In this document: positions 27,292 to 36,874 of the stretch, one piece after another
Layout: each line of letters opens with the position of its first letter
Numbering within the stretch: position 1 is the stretch's first letter
Assembly (NCBI GenBank): GCA_965246925.1
Contig: OZ251994.1
Span: 992,001-1,056,000 of the forward strand
Source of the DNA: JANPPS01 sp965246925
GTDB lineage: Bacteria; Pseudomonadota; Alphaproteobacteria; Acetobacterales; Acetobacteraceae
Reading direction: 5' to 3'
Length of the DNA: 64,000 bases
Made by a program: the position numbers and the translations under genes
The notes under the pieces: generated by a model
Told to the model about the DNA's origin: nothing
The model's input: the letters and a program-made list of their open reading frames with translations, nothing else
Database searches by the model: none

Positions 27292-27407
27292 TGGACGCTT
27301 CGTGCCGTTCGTTACTATGTGATTTGAGAATACCTTCAGTAAATCGCAACGGCTTGCTTGTTTATTTCGAAGTTGTTGGACGTGACCATACCAACTTCAA
27401 CCAGGAC

Positions 27408-28260
27408 TCACGGCGCATGACCCGGCACCCACTGTCGCAGTCCGATGCTCATAACCCGCCATGGCTGCTCGGTAAGCCTCTTCCAGGCGTCGCAGCAATG
27501 GTCAACGATGGCGGTGTATGAAGCGAACACGCGATTTGGAGAGCCTGTTGTTACGGATGAACTGCCGATATTCTCGACCGGGTTAAGCTCTGGGGCACTT
27601 GGCCGGGAGCGGGACGACGGTGATGTTGGGCGGCACGATCAGCCGCTCCGGAATGTGCCACCCGGCCTGATCCACCAGCAGGGCGCCGTGCTTTCCCGGC
27701 GTCACCCGCGCTGATCTCGGCCAGGTGCAGGCCCATTGCTTCGGTGTCGCACGACGGCAGCACGAGACCAGCCGTGGCGCCTGTCGCCGGGCAGATTGCG
27801 CCGAAGATGTAGGTCGATGCTGTGCGTTAGTCCTGTGGTGCGGACGGGTCTGGTGCCGCGCCGGGCCCAACGCCGGGTGATCTTGTTTTTCTGGCCGACC
27901 CTCGCCTCGTCGGCGAACCAAACCTCTATGCCGTCGGGGCCTACACCGCCGCGCGCCTGATCGCGTCCAGACGCGCGGGGAGATTTCTTTTAAAAGCCTC
28001 GATGGCGCCAGCCGCCTGGGCATGGAGGCGGGGCCGGGCCGACAGGCGGCGATACCCCATTTGGCGCAACTCGCGGCTCAGCGTCTGCTTGGATACGCTC
28101 ACCTGAAACATGTCGAACAGCCATTGCACGAAATCGATCACGCGCCAGCGCACCACGCCATGGATGGGGGAAACGGGCCGTCCTCGAGCGCCTGGGCCAA
28201 GGCCGTCCGGCGCGCGTCGGTCAGATAGTTAGCCCTAAGTTGCAGGCTAGCAAGCGGCTT
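27408..28260 (-). pseudogene. decayed IS630-family transposase
   Basis: Pieces of an IS630 transposase can be read on the minus strand only by changing frame at least five times. In order: TDARRTALAQALEDGP, then VIDFVQWLFDMFQVSVSKQT, then VWFADEARVGQKNKITRRWA, then CDTEAMGLHLAEIS, then VDQAGWHIPERLIVPPNITV, then NPVENIG, ending DHCCDAWKRLTEQPW before a stop at 27408. The block around DEAR and DQAGW is the IS630 DDE catalytic region. The N-terminus is not recognisable, no clean terminal repeats were found and the gene cannot be functional. The 5' limit is approximate; 28261-28529 holds nothing else I recognise. Confidence 0.8.
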
Positions 28261-28529
28261 AGAGCACAAGGGCCGGGGCGTGATGGCGAGTGCGTAGTCT
28301 CCGTCTTTCCTGACGATTGGCGCCATTTCGTCTCCGGCTCGCCGTACCGGCAGCGACATTCGCGCAGAGCGCCGTGTGCAAGAAGGACGGCACCGATGTC
28401 TCGAACGCTACTGCACTCACCCGCGAGAACAAGTCTGGTTGCCCGGCCCCAAGCCACCGCCAATGCCCGGTCCCGCCCTCCGCTCACGAGCGCGGCGTGA
28501 ACCTATTTTGCCGAGCGGGGCGGGTAGGA

Positions 28530-29525
28530 TTACTTCGAAGTCGCCTCATGCAAACGCAGGACGGTTCGGGCGTTCGTGGAGCTCGTGGCCAGCGTGTTGA
28601 TGGCGCCGGTGCGAAGGGCGCCCAGGATGGCGGCTGCCTTGGTGTTCTCGCTCGCGATGGCGATCACATTCGGGATGCGGCTGAGGTCGCGGGTGGTCAG
28701 GCCGATCACCCGGCCCTGCATGTTGGCGCTGGACGCACGGCCGTGAATATCGATGAAATCGTAGCCCATGATGTCGCCGATCGTCCCGGCCAAGCGGGCC
28801 TCCGCCACTTCCTGCGGCGAGAACCAGCCCATCCGGACCATGTTGCTGTCCTCGCTGAGGTCACCGATGCCGACGAGCGCGACATCGGCCCGGCGTGCGC
28901 GGTCGAGCGTCAGCTTGACGGTGTCGTTGAGGTAGAGTTCGTCGCGCAGGCCGGCATCCGCGACCAGGGCCGGCGCATACAACGTCTCGCTCTCGCCGCC
29001 GAAGCGCACGGCTAGACGGCGGCAGATGTGGTCGGGATTCATGTGCTCCCCCGCCCGGACGGACCCACCGATGGCGCACATGAACGTCACGGCGCGCCGG
29101 GTCGGCGCCACGCAGTCCGCGACGGCGGCGACGTTGCGGCCCATGCCGACCGCGACCGTCATGCCCTCGGTCAAGGTGCGCGAAAGATGGTTCGCCACCA
29201 GGCCCGCCACTGCCAGGCGTTGCGCCTCCGGATCGCGCTGGTCCAACGACACGAGCAGCCGGTCTATGCCGAAGGTGCTGATGAACTCCTGCTCGAGCTC
29301 ATTGCTGACCCCGGGGTGCTGATGCACACGGATTTCTACGATGCCGTCCTCCCGCGCCCGCTTGAGCAACCGGCTGATCTTGGCGCGGGACAGCGAGAAC
29401 CGGCGGGACAGCTCTTCCTGCGTGATGTCCTGGTAATAGTAGAGGCTGGCGATCTCGACCAATGTGTCCACCGAGATGTCGCCCCAGTCGGGGGTGCGTC
29501 GGATATCTTTCGATGCTGCGCTCAC
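28530..29525 (-). CDS. SorC/DeoR-type sugar-binding transcriptional regulator
   Basis: Regulator of 331 residues: an N-terminal helix-turn-helix (YYYQDITQEELSRRFSLSRA) and a C-terminal sugar-binding domain of the SorC family (SGxG-like VAVGMGRNVAAVADCV, then VALVGIGDL). SorC proteins bind phosphorylated sugars or polyols; EryD of erythritol catabolism belongs to this group. The GTG at 29525 is preferred over the upstream ATG at 29558 because AGGAGG (29535-29540) lies 9 bases before it. It is divergent from the erythritol/threitol-type dehydrogenase operon, which it probably controls. Confidence 0.9.
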   Translation of the reverse strand: MSAASKDIRRTPDWGDISVDTLVEIASLYYYQDITQEELSRRFSLSRAKISRLLKRAREDGIVEIRVHQHPGVSNELEQEFISTFGIDRLLVSLDQRDPEAQRLAVAGLVANHLSRTLTEGMTVAVGMGRNVAAVADCVAPTRRAVTFMCAIGGSVRAGEHMNPDHICRRLAVRFGGESETLYAPALVADAGLRDELYLNDTVKLTLDRARRADVALVGIGDLSEDSNMVRMGWFSPQEVAEARLAGTIGDIMGYDFIDIHGRASSANMQGRVIGLTTRDLSRIPNVIAIASENTKAAAILGALRTGAINTLATSSTNARTVLRLHEATSK

Positions 29526-29983
29526 TAACCTTCTCCTCCTTGCACGATCCGAGTGCATTGCACAATTGCTCAGCCACTGAAATACGCATCATGCCTGGAA
29601 CGTCGTTGCACAATGATTTTAGCCTTTCTCAACTCGATAAACAGCCACCTATGCCGCGCTTGCAGTAAGCGATCGCGCTTGCGTGTGAACGTTCGTGCAT
29701 AGGCTTGACTGACTGTACGACGTTATGTGACGCTCGGTTAAAATCGGGAGGCCTGCGTGGCATACTCAGCAACGGCGATGACCGCATGAACCGGTTGATC
29801 GACGGTGCGGACGAAATGGTGGAGGATAGCCGGCGCGGCGATTTCGCGGCATGCCCCGGCTTGTTGCAGGAAATAAGCTATTCTTAGCTTGCGCCGCGTC
29901 GGCGCTGCCTCTTGCAGCTTGCTGCTGGGAACGCCGGCGGATGAGTTGACCAAACTGTTGCAAGACCAAGAAGGAGGCTCGCC
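29526..29983. promoter_or_regulatory. divergent promoter region with TTGCACAAT direct repeats
   Basis: About 460 bases between the SorC-type regulator and the dehydrogenase operon. TTGCACAAT occurs at 29558-29566 and 29606-29614, 48 bases apart, and the first copy overlaps an 11-base palindrome GTGCATTGCAC (29554-29564). This suggests a regulator-binding site. Small open frames in the rest have no supporting features. AAGGAGG at 29971-29977 is the ribosome site of the dehydrogenase. Confidence 0.45.
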
Positions 29984-31099
29984 ATGAGTGATTCTGCAAT
30001 CGCATCCCGGCCCAACGAACTGCCGAAGACGATGACCGCCGTCGTCGCCTATGCGCCCGGCGATTACCGGCTGGAAACCGTCGACGTGCCCCGCGCCGGC
30101 CCGGACGACATCATCATCGCCGTCGAGGCATGCGGGATCTGCGCCAGCGATATCAAGACGTTTCAGGGCGCGCCATCGTTCTGGGGCGACGACAAGGGCC
30201 AGCCCCGCTACGTCAAGGCGCCCATGATACCCGGCCATGAGTTCATCGGCCACGCCGTGGAGATTGGCGAGAACGTGGCCCGTGAGGGAAAGTACAAGGT
30301 GGGCGACCGCCTGATCTCCGAGCAGATCGTCCCTTGCGAGCACTGCCGCTATTGCAGGCGTGGCGAATACTGGATGTGCGAGCGGCACGATGTCTATGGT
30401 TTTCAGAATAACGTGAATGGCGGCATGGCCAAATACATGCGCTTCCCCAAGGAGTCGCGCACGCACAAGATACCGCACGACCTGCAGATGGAGCGCGCGG
30501 TGCTGGTCGAGCCCTACGCATGTTCCGTCCACGCCGTGAACCGCGGCCTAATCGGCCTGGACGACGTGGTCGTGCTCGCCGGCGCGGGGCCGCTGGGCCT
30601 GGGAATGGTCGGAGCCGCACGGCTCAAGAATCCAACGAAGCTGGTCGTGCTGGACACCAAGCCCGACCGGCTCGAACTGGCCAAGCGGTTCGGCGCCGAT
30701 GTGGTGATGAACCCGTTGAAGGAGGATGTCGTGAAGGCCGTCAAGGACATGACCGACGGCTATGGCTGCGACGTTTACATCGAGGCGACCGGCCACCCGG
30801 GGGCGGTGACCCAGGGATTGAACATGATCCGCAAGCTCGGCCGCTTCGTCGAGTTCAGCGTGTTCGGCGAGGAGGTCACGGCGGACTGGAGCATCATCAG
30901 CGACCGCAAGCAGCTCGACCTTTACGGGGCGCATCTCGGTCCCTACTGCTACCCGCTGACGATCGCCGCCATCAATGACGGGCGCTTGCCGACCGAGGGC
31001 GTGGTGACGGACGTCATGCCGTTATCGGAGTGGAAGGCCGGGTTCGACAAGATGAAGAAGGGCGACGGCTCGATCAAGATCGTGCTTATTCCGGAATGA
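29984..31099 (+). CDS. zinc-dependent alcohol dehydrogenase, erythritol/L-threitol dehydrogenase-like
   Basis: NAD-dependent MDR enzyme of 371 residues. Catalytic-zinc ligands are in ACGICASDIK and GHEFIGH; the structural-zinc cysteines are in CEHCRYCRRGEYWMC; the nucleotide fold is AGAGPLGLGMVGA. The stretch GFQNNVNGGMAKYMRFPK resembles mycobacterial EltD, which oxidises erythritol and L-threitol; this is from memory, so substrate remains probable only. A ribose-type importer downstream and a SorC regulator upstream support tetritol or similar polyol use. No polyol kinase is present, unlike the classical ery operon. Confidence 0.88.
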   Translation: MSDSAIASRPNELPKTMTAVVAYAPGDYRLETVDVPRAGPDDIIIAVEACGICASDIKTFQGAPSFWGDDKGQPRYVKAPMIPGHEFIGHAVEIGENVAREGKYKVGDRLISEQIVPCEHCRYCRRGEYWMCERHDVYGFQNNVNGGMAKYMRFPKESRTHKIPHDLQMERAVLVEPYACSVHAVNRGLIGLDDVVVLAGAGPLGLGMVGAARLKNPTKLVVLDTKPDRLELAKRFGADVVMNPLKEDVVKAVKDMTDGYGCDVYIEATGHPGAVTQGLNMIRKLGRFVEFSVFGEEVTADWSIISDRKQLDLYGAHLGPYCYPLTIAAINDGRLPTEGVVTDVMPLSEWKAGFDKMKKGDGSIKIVLIPE

Positions 31100-31172
31100 G
31101 AACCGGCCGGGCCGCCCGGGCGCGGCGATAACGGCCCGCGCCATCAAGGCGCGGCCGGCGAGGGGAGTGATG

Positions 31173-31805
31173 ATGAGCAGGCGCGGCAAGGTGGATATGA
31201 GGTTCGCTGCGGGTGCGGGCGCTGTCCTGGTCCTGTGCGGCGCGATGGCCCTCGACACCAAGCTCGTCAAAATCGGCTCGGCCGAAGACGGGCAGGCCGG
31301 CGTCTTTTCCCCTGCGACCTATGGCAAAGCCCAGTTCCCGAGAGTGCGGGCCGCGGCCGAAAGCCGCGCCGTGGACGCCGCCACGCTGGCTGCGGCATTC
31401 GCCAAGGACCCGGCGGCGGCGGAGGTGCAGTATGGCGTGCCTTCGCCCGCCGGGCCCGAGTATGTCGTGAAGTTCACCGGCACGGCCGGAAAGCAGGATT
31501 TCGGCGTTTACGACGTCGCCATTCCCGGTGTTCCCGAGACCATACACGTGACCGTGCAAACCGGGCCAGCGATCAACGGAACCGATCTGCGCGACTGCAC
31601 GGGCCTGATCAAGTTCGGAGATTTCAGCAACCAGATCGACTACCAGAACGCCGGCTCGGCGCTGAATAACGAGATGAAGCAGGAGGTGCTTTCGAAGGTC
31701 GATCGCTCCACTCTGACGGGCAAGACGATCATGGTCGTCGGCGCCTTCCAGTTGCTCGACCCGGCGGAGTGGGTGGTCACCCCTGTCACGCTGACGGTCC
31801 AATGA
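31173..31805 (+). CDS. DUF2291 family protein
   Basis: 210-residue protein of a family usually found beside ribose-type ABC importers. It has one N-terminal hydrophobic segment (FAAGAGAVLVLCGAMA), so it is secreted or anchored. The Cys after VLVL resembles a lipobox but has Leu before it, which is non-standard. The rest has no enzymatic motif; it ends in WVVTPVTLTV. Of three adjacent starts (GTG 31167, ATG 31170, ATG 31173) the last gives the best distance from AGGGGAG. It overlaps the ATPase gene by ATGA, pointing to a role in uptake; molecular function is unknown. Confidence 0.8.
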   Translation: MSRRGKVDMRFAAGAGAVLVLCGAMALDTKLVKIGSAEDGQAGVFSPATYGKAQFPRVRAAAESRAVDAATLAAAFAKDPAAAEVQYGVPSPAGPEYVVKFTGTAGKQDFGVYDVAIPGVPETIHVTVQTGPAINGTDLRDCTGLIKFGDFSNQIDYQNAGSALNNEMKQEVLSKVDRSTLTGKTIMVVGAFQLLDPAEWVVTPVTLTVQ

Positions 31806-33358
31806 GCACCTCCCCGGCCAGCGCGGCAGCGACAACCGCGCCCGTCCCTGCGGACGCCGTGCTTTCGGCCCGCAACGTCAGCAAGACCTACGGCAGCACC
31901 CAAGCGCTGAAGAACGTCAACTTCGACATCCACCGCGGCAAGGTCACGACGCTGTTTGGCGAGAACGGCGCCGGCAAGTCCACGCTCATGAAGATCCTGT
32001 CCGGCGTCGTCGCCCCGACCGCGGGGGAGATCATGCTCGATGGGCGCCCGGTCACCTTCGCATCCACGGTGCAGGCCCGGGACAGTGGCATCTCCATCAT
32101 TCACCAGGAGCTGAGCCTCGCCCCCAACCTCAGCGTGCGTGACAACATCTTCCTCGGGCGAGAGCTGCGGGGGCGCTCTGGGATCGATTTCGCCGAGGAA
32201 GCCCGGCAGACGAAGACCCTGATGGACGAGCTAGAGGAGGAGATCGACCCGATGACACTGGTCGAGGAACTCCGCCTCGGCCAGCAGCAGCTTGTCGAGA
32301 TCGCCCGCGCGCTGTCCGTCAACGCACGTATCCTGATCATGGACGAGCCGACCTCGGCATTGAGCGCGGCCGAGGTCGGGGTGCTGTTCAAGGTCATCCG
32401 CGACCTCACCAGCCGCGGGGTGTCGATCGTGTATATCTCGCACCACCTCGAGGAAGCGCTTCAGATCACCGACTATGCCGTGGTGCTTCGCGACGGCGCC
32501 ATCACGGCTGCGGCCGAGGCGAAAGACATCGACCTGCAGTGGATCGTCCACACCATGGTAGGCGACCATTACGACCGCGGCTCCCCGCCGGCCGGGTACG
32601 AGTTCGGCGCCGTGGTATTGTCGGCGAACGACATCTGCGTGGCGGACACGACCCGGACGGGTAGGCTTGTCGTGGACCACCTGACGCTGGACGTGCGGGC
32701 GGGCGAGATCGTCTGCATCTACGGGCTGATGGGTGCGGGACGGACAGAGCTGCTGGAGGCGATTGCCGGGCGGGTGCCGATCGTGTCCGGAGAGGTGCTG
32801 CTGCATGGCGAACCGGTGGCCGGGCTGAACATCGCGGGGCGCATCGCCAAGGGCCTGTGCCTCGTGCCCGAGGACCGGCAGCGCGACGGCTTGGTGCAGA
32901 CGATGTCGGTGGGGGAGAACCTGTCCCTGGCCAGCATCGGCGCGTTCGTCAGGCTCATGCTCACGTCGCGGTCGCGCGAACGGGCGCTGGTGCAGCAGTC
33001 CATCCACAACGTCCACATCAAGACCGAGGGCGGTGATGCGCCCGTCGGCTCCCTATCCGGGGGCAACCAGCAGAAAGTCGTCATCGGCAAGATGCTGGCG
33101 ACCCATCCGCAAGCGATCTTGCTCGACGAGCCCAGCCGCGGCATCGACATCGGCGCCAAGGCCGAGGTGTTCCGCCTGCTCGGTGAACGGGCGGCGCAGG
33201 GGCTCGCCGTCGTTTACTCGACGTCGGAAGTACAGGAATGCCTGAGTGTCGCGCACCGGATCGTCGTGATGAGCAAGGGGAGGATTTCCGCCGAGTTCGG
33301 GCCCGGCGTCGCCAAGGAAGACATCATGGCCGCCTCCGGCGAAGCCGTGGTGGCTTGA
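31802..33358 (+). CDS. ribose-type (CUT2) sugar ABC transporter ATP-binding protein
   Basis: RbsA/XylG-like protein of 518 residues with two ATPase halves. The first has Walker A GENGAGKST and Walker B ILIMDEPTSALS with the family's relaxed signature (LRLGQQQ). The second has the usual degenerate Walker A (GLMGAGRTE), signature LSGGNQQKVVIGK and Walker B ILLDEPSRGID. The ATG at 31802 overlaps the DUF2291 stop by four bases. Typical CUT2 arrangement with the permease 23 bases downstream. Confidence 0.95.
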   Translation: MSTSPASAAATTAPVPADAVLSARNVSKTYGSTQALKNVNFDIHRGKVTTLFGENGAGKSTLMKILSGVVAPTAGEIMLDGRPVTFASTVQARDSGISIIHQELSLAPNLSVRDNIFLGRELRGRSGIDFAEEARQTKTLMDELEEEIDPMTLVEELRLGQQQLVEIARALSVNARILIMDEPTSALSAAEVGVLFKVIRDLTSRGVSIVYISHHLEEALQITDYAVVLRDGAITAAAEAKDIDLQWIVHTMVGDHYDRGSPPAGYEFGAVVLSANDICVADTTRTGRLVVDHLTLDVRAGEIVCIYGLMGAGRTELLEAIAGRVPIVSGEVLLHGEPVAGLNIAGRIAKGLCLVPEDRQRDGLVQTMSVGENLSLASIGAFVRLMLTSRSRERALVQQSIHNVHIKTEGGDAPVGSLSGGNQQKVVIGKMLATHPQAILLDEPSRGIDIGAKAEVFRLLGERAAQGLAVVYSTSEVQECLSVAHRIVVMSKGRISAEFGPGVAKEDIMAASGEAVVA

Positions 33359-33381
33359 GACATGCAGCGGGAGGCTTGTGA

Positions 33382-34479
33382 ATGACCCGAACGAACGCAG
33401 CAGCACAGCGCTCCACCCCGAGTTCGTTCGCCGGTGATTTCGACATCGTCAAGATATTGCTCGAGGGCCGCGCCTTCTTCGCGCTGATCGCGATCATCGT
33501 GGTCTTCTCGCTTATGTCGCCCTATTACTTCTCGGTCGCCAATTTCCTCACGATGGCGTCCCATGTCGCTCTCTTCGGCATCCTCGCGGTCGGCATGCTG
33601 CTGGTCATCCTGAACGGCGGGATCGATCTGTCGGTTGGCTCGACGCTCGGCTTATGCGGCGTGATCGCCGGGTTTCTGATGCAGGGCGCGACGTTTCCGG
33701 CACTCGGGTTCACGCTGTATCCACCGGTCTGGGTGGTGGTGGTCCTCACCTGCGCCCTGGGCGGCTTAGTGGGCCTGATCAACGGCGTGCTTGTCGCCCG
33801 TTTCAAGGTGCCGGCGTTCGTCGCCACCCTCGGCGTCATGTACGTCGCCCGCGGCGTGGCGCTGCTGATCACCAACGGTCTTACCTACAACAACCTCGGT
33901 GGCCGGCCGGAGCTGGGCAATACCGGCTTCAACTGGCTCGGCTTCAATCGGCTGCTCGACGTCCCGATCGGCGTGCTCGTCATGATCGTGGTGGCGCTTC
34001 TCGGCAATCTGGTCCTGACGCGTACCGCATTCGGGCGCTGGCTGTATGCGTCGGGCGGTAACGAACGCGCGGCGGAACTGTCGGGCGTCCCGGTCAAGCC
34101 GGTGCAGATCACCGTTTACGTCCTTTCCGGCATATGCGCCGCCATCGCGGGCCTGATCCTGTCGTCGCAGCTCACCTCCGCGGGCCCGACAGCGGGCGTG
34201 ACCTACGAGTTGACGGCCATCGCCGCTGTGGTTATCGGCGGTGCGGCCCTGACCGGCGGACGCGGTACGGTGCGCGGCACCCTGCTCGGGGCGTTCGTCA
34301 TCGGCTTCTTGTCCGACGGTTTGGTGATCATCGGCATCTCTTCTTATTGGCAGACGGTCTTCACCGGCGCCGTGATCGTACTGGCGGTGCTGCTGAACGC
34401 CGTGCGGTATCGCAAGCGCGGGGCGAAACCTAGGACGCCCACACCAGGTCATCCGACGCTCGCGCCGAAGGCGAGCTAG
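33382..34479 (+). CDS. ribose-type sugar ABC transporter permease
   Basis: RbsC-like membrane subunit of 365 residues with many hydrophobic segments and the family motif LNGGIDLSVGSTLGL, then GGAALTGGRGTVRGTLLGA near the C-terminus. In CUT2 importers one permease forms a homodimer, so no second permease is expected. GGAGG lies before the ATG. Substrate is inferred to be a tetritol or other small polyol from neighbours. Confidence 0.94.
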   Translation: MTRTNAAAQRSTPSSFAGDFDIVKILLEGRAFFALIAIIVVFSLMSPYYFSVANFLTMASHVALFGILAVGMLLVILNGGIDLSVGSTLGLCGVIAGFLMQGATFPALGFTLYPPVWVVVVLTCALGGLVGLINGVLVARFKVPAFVATLGVMYVARGVALLITNGLTYNNLGGRPELGNTGFNWLGFNRLLDVPIGVLVMIVVALLGNLVLTRTAFGRWLYASGGNERAAELSGVPVKPVQITVYVLSGICAAIAGLILSSQLTSAGPTAGVTYELTAIAAVVIGGAALTGGRGTVRGTLLGAFVIGFLSDGLVIIGISSYWQTVFTGAVIVLAVLLNAVRYRKRGAKPRTPTPGHPTLAPKAS

Positions 34480-34551
34480 GACCGACAAGCCGTGCTGGTT
34501 CAATGCGGGCCGCAACAGGCCGCACCACCTCGATCGAAAGGGAGAAACATC

Positions 34552-35514
34552 TTGCTACGCAGAACACTGACATCGACCGCCGCCATCATCGCCTTGGCTG
34601 TTCCCGCCATGCTTTACGGTGCCGGACCGGCCAAGGCGGCCGGCGGCCTGATAACCATCATCGTCAACGATCCCTCCAACCCGTACTGGCTGACTGAGGG
34701 CAATGTGGCAAAGGCTCAAGCCGAGAAGCTCGGATATACGGCCAACGTCGGGGCCTCCAAGGGCGACGCCAACACCGAAAGCAACCTGATCGATACGGCC
34801 ATCACCAACCGGTCCGTCGCGATCATCCTTGACCCGGCGAACGCCAGCGGGTCGATCGGCGCCGTGAAGAAGGCCATCGCCGCCAACATCCCCGTCATCC
34901 TGGTCAACGCGGAGATAAACCAGGAAGGCCTCGCCAAGGCGCAGCTTGTATCGAACAACGCACAAGGTGCAGCGCTCGGCGCCCAGCAGTGGGTGAAGGA
35001 CGTGGGTCAAAAGGGCAACTTCGTCGAGCTGCTCGGCGCACCATCCGACAACAACGCCGCCACCCGGTCCAATGGGTTCAACACCGTGCTCAGCCAATAT
35101 GCCGACCTCAAGAAGGTGGGGTCGCAGGTTGCCAACTGGGACCGGACGCAGGGCCACGACAAGATGCAGAACCTGTTGCAGGCCAACCCCAGCGCTATCG
35201 GCGTGATCAGCGGCAACGACGAGATGGCGCTCGGCGCGATCGCGGCGCTGAAGGAGGCGGGTAAGCTGTCGAGCATCAAGGTGGGCGGCTTCGACGGCTC
35301 TCCCGATGCCGTAGCGGCGGTCAAATCGGGAGAGATGGCCTATACCGTGCTGCAACCAGTGGCCACCTTTGCCGCCAAGGCGGTGGACGAGGCGGACTCG
35401 TTCATCAGAACCGGTAAGACGGGAGCGGCGACGGAGAAGCAGCTGTTCAACTGCATCCTGATCACCAAGGCGAACGTTGGACGTTTCGTCGGGCCGTTCA
35501 CGCTCGGGAACTGA
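34552..35514 (+). CDS. ribose-type sugar ABC transporter substrate-binding protein
   Basis: RbsB-like periplasmic protein of 320 residues. The chosen TTG start has AGGGAG 7 bases upstream and opens a signal peptide (LRRTLTSTAAIIALAVPAML, cleavage near AKA at residue 29). The upstream in-frame start at 34492 would put 20 charged and polar residues before the signal. The core has VNDPSNPYWL and the Asn/Asp-rich ligand stretch AISGNDEMALGA-like (SGNDEMALGA). It ends the operon before a strong hairpin. Confidence 0.93.
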   Translation: MLRRTLTSTAAIIALAVPAMLYGAGPAKAAGGLITIIVNDPSNPYWLTEGNVAKAQAEKLGYTANVGASKGDANTESNLIDTAITNRSVAIILDPANASGSIGAVKKAIAANIPVILVNAEINQEGLAKAQLVSNNAQGAALGAQQWVKDVGQKGNFVELLGAPSDNNAATRSNGFNTVLSQYADLKKVGSQVANWDRTQGHDKMQNLLQANPSAIGVISGNDEMALGAIAALKEAGKLSSIKVGGFDGSPDAVAAVKSGEMAYTVLQPVATFAAKAVDEADSFIRTGKTGAATEKQLFNCILITKANVGRFVGPFTLGN

Positions 35515-35520
35515 TGGCAG

Positions 35521-35551
35521 GCGGGCGGCTCGTTTCGACCGAGCCGCCCGC
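35521..35551 (+). terminator. strong hairpin terminator after the ribose-type importer
   Basis: Perfect 12-bp stem GCGGGCGGCTCG / CGAGCCGCCCGC with a 7-base loop (TTTCGAC), 6 bases after the binding-protein stop, followed by a short T-rich stretch (TCCTTTCT). Probably the operon's intrinsic terminator. A smaller stem GTGCTGG / CCAGCAC at 35708-35729 lies before the convergent aldehyde dehydrogenase remnant; the 246 bases between 35552 and 35797 hold nothing else recognisable. Confidence 0.8.
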
Positions 35552-35797
35552 TCCTTTCTGCTCGCGCGGTAATGGCGGCAAGTATGCGTGCGTGGCCTGA
35601 AGGTGAAGGGCGTTGCCGGCAGACGTATGCCGTCAGCCTTGTTTAGAGCGCGATGACTTGACGCTGACTCGCCCTTGCGCGGCTCGACCGTGATCCGATC
35701 ACCCTGTGTGCTGGGCAGGAGGCCAGCACGTATGGGTGGTCCCCTTTCCCAAGATCTTCGTAAGCGATTGAAGTAGAGGCTGGGTTGGAGCGGGGCG

Positions 35798-36874
35798 TCA
35801 CAGCCCGCCGAGGCTGAGGTACTTGAGGTTGAGGTAGTCCTCGATGCCGTGGATCGATCCCTCTCGGCCGATGCCGCTGTCCTTTACGCCACCGAACGGA
35901 GCCTCCACCGTCGTGATGATACCCGCGTTGATCCCGATCATGCCGCTCTGCAGCGCACGGGCGACGCGGAAGGTGCGGGCGAGGTCGCGGGTGAAGAAGT
36001 AGGCGGCGAGGCCGAATTCGGTGGCGTTCGCGGCGTCGACGGCCTCCTGCTCATCGTGGAAGCGGAACAGCGCCGCGACGGGGCCGAACGTCTCCTCGTG
36101 GGCAATGAGCATGTCCGGCGCCGCATCGGCGATGATGGTGGGTTCGAAGAAGGTCTTGCCGAGCGCATGACGCTGGCCCCCCAGCAGGATGCGGCCACCC
36201 TTGTCCCGCGCATCCTGAACGTGCGCCTCGACCTTCGCCAGGGCCGCCTGGTTGATCAGCGGTCCTTGCTCGACACCGGCCTCGAAGCCGTTGCCGACCT
36301 TCAACTGCCCGACGCGTTCAGCCAGGCGCCGCGCGAACTCGTCGTAGATGCCGTCCTGGACGTAGAAGCGATTGGTGCAGATGCAGGTCTGGCCGCTGTT
36401 GCGGAACTTGCCGGCGACGGCGTTCTCGACTGCGATATCGAGGTCGGCGTCGTCGAAGATGATCGTGGGCGCGTTGCCGCCGAGTTCCATGGAGAGCTTC
36501 TTCATGGTCCCGGCGGACTGGGTGTAGAGCAGCTTGCCGACCCGGGTCGAACCGGTGAAGGTGATTTTGCGGACCAGCGGGTTGGCGCTGAGTTCGCCGC
36601 CGACCGCGGCGCCGTCGCCGGTGACGACGTTCACCACGCCTGCGGGAACGCCGGCCTTCTCCGCCAGCACTGCATAGAGCAGGCCGCAATAGGGGGTGAA
36701 CTCCGAGGGCTTGATGACGATCGTGCAGCCTGCCGCGAGGGCTGGTGCGACCTTGCGCGAGAGCATGGAGAACGGGAAGTTCCAGGGCGAGATCGCGCCG
36801 ACGACGCCGACCGGTTCGCGCATTACCAGGATTTGGCGGTCCTTCCAGGGCGAGGGAATGATCTCGCCGTTGAT
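35798..36874 (-). pseudogene. aldehyde dehydrogenase remnant, N-terminus deleted
   Basis: NAD(P)-dependent aldehyde dehydrogenase of the succinate-semialdehyde type, lacking about the first 130 of roughly 480 residues. The readable frame begins at INGEIIPSPWKDRQ and continues through GVVGAISPWNFP, GSTRVGKLL, the catalytic Glu in MELGGNAP and catalytic Cys in NSGQTCICTNRF, to a normal C-terminus. An internal ATG at 36823 could start a 341-residue product, but part of the cofactor-binding domain would be missing, so activity is unlikely. Upstream it is joined out of frame to the start of a DJ-1/PfpI gene, the mark of an internal deletion. Confidence 0.8.

Noticed and set aside
29705..29887. 60-residue open frame upstream of the EltD-like gene
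   Set aside because: No ribosome site, domain or hydrophobic segment; probably chance.
35798..36823. Functional 341-residue aldehyde dehydrogenase
   Set aside because: It lacks about 130 N-terminal residues including cofactor-binding elements, and upstream dehydrogenase sequence is visible but disconnected.
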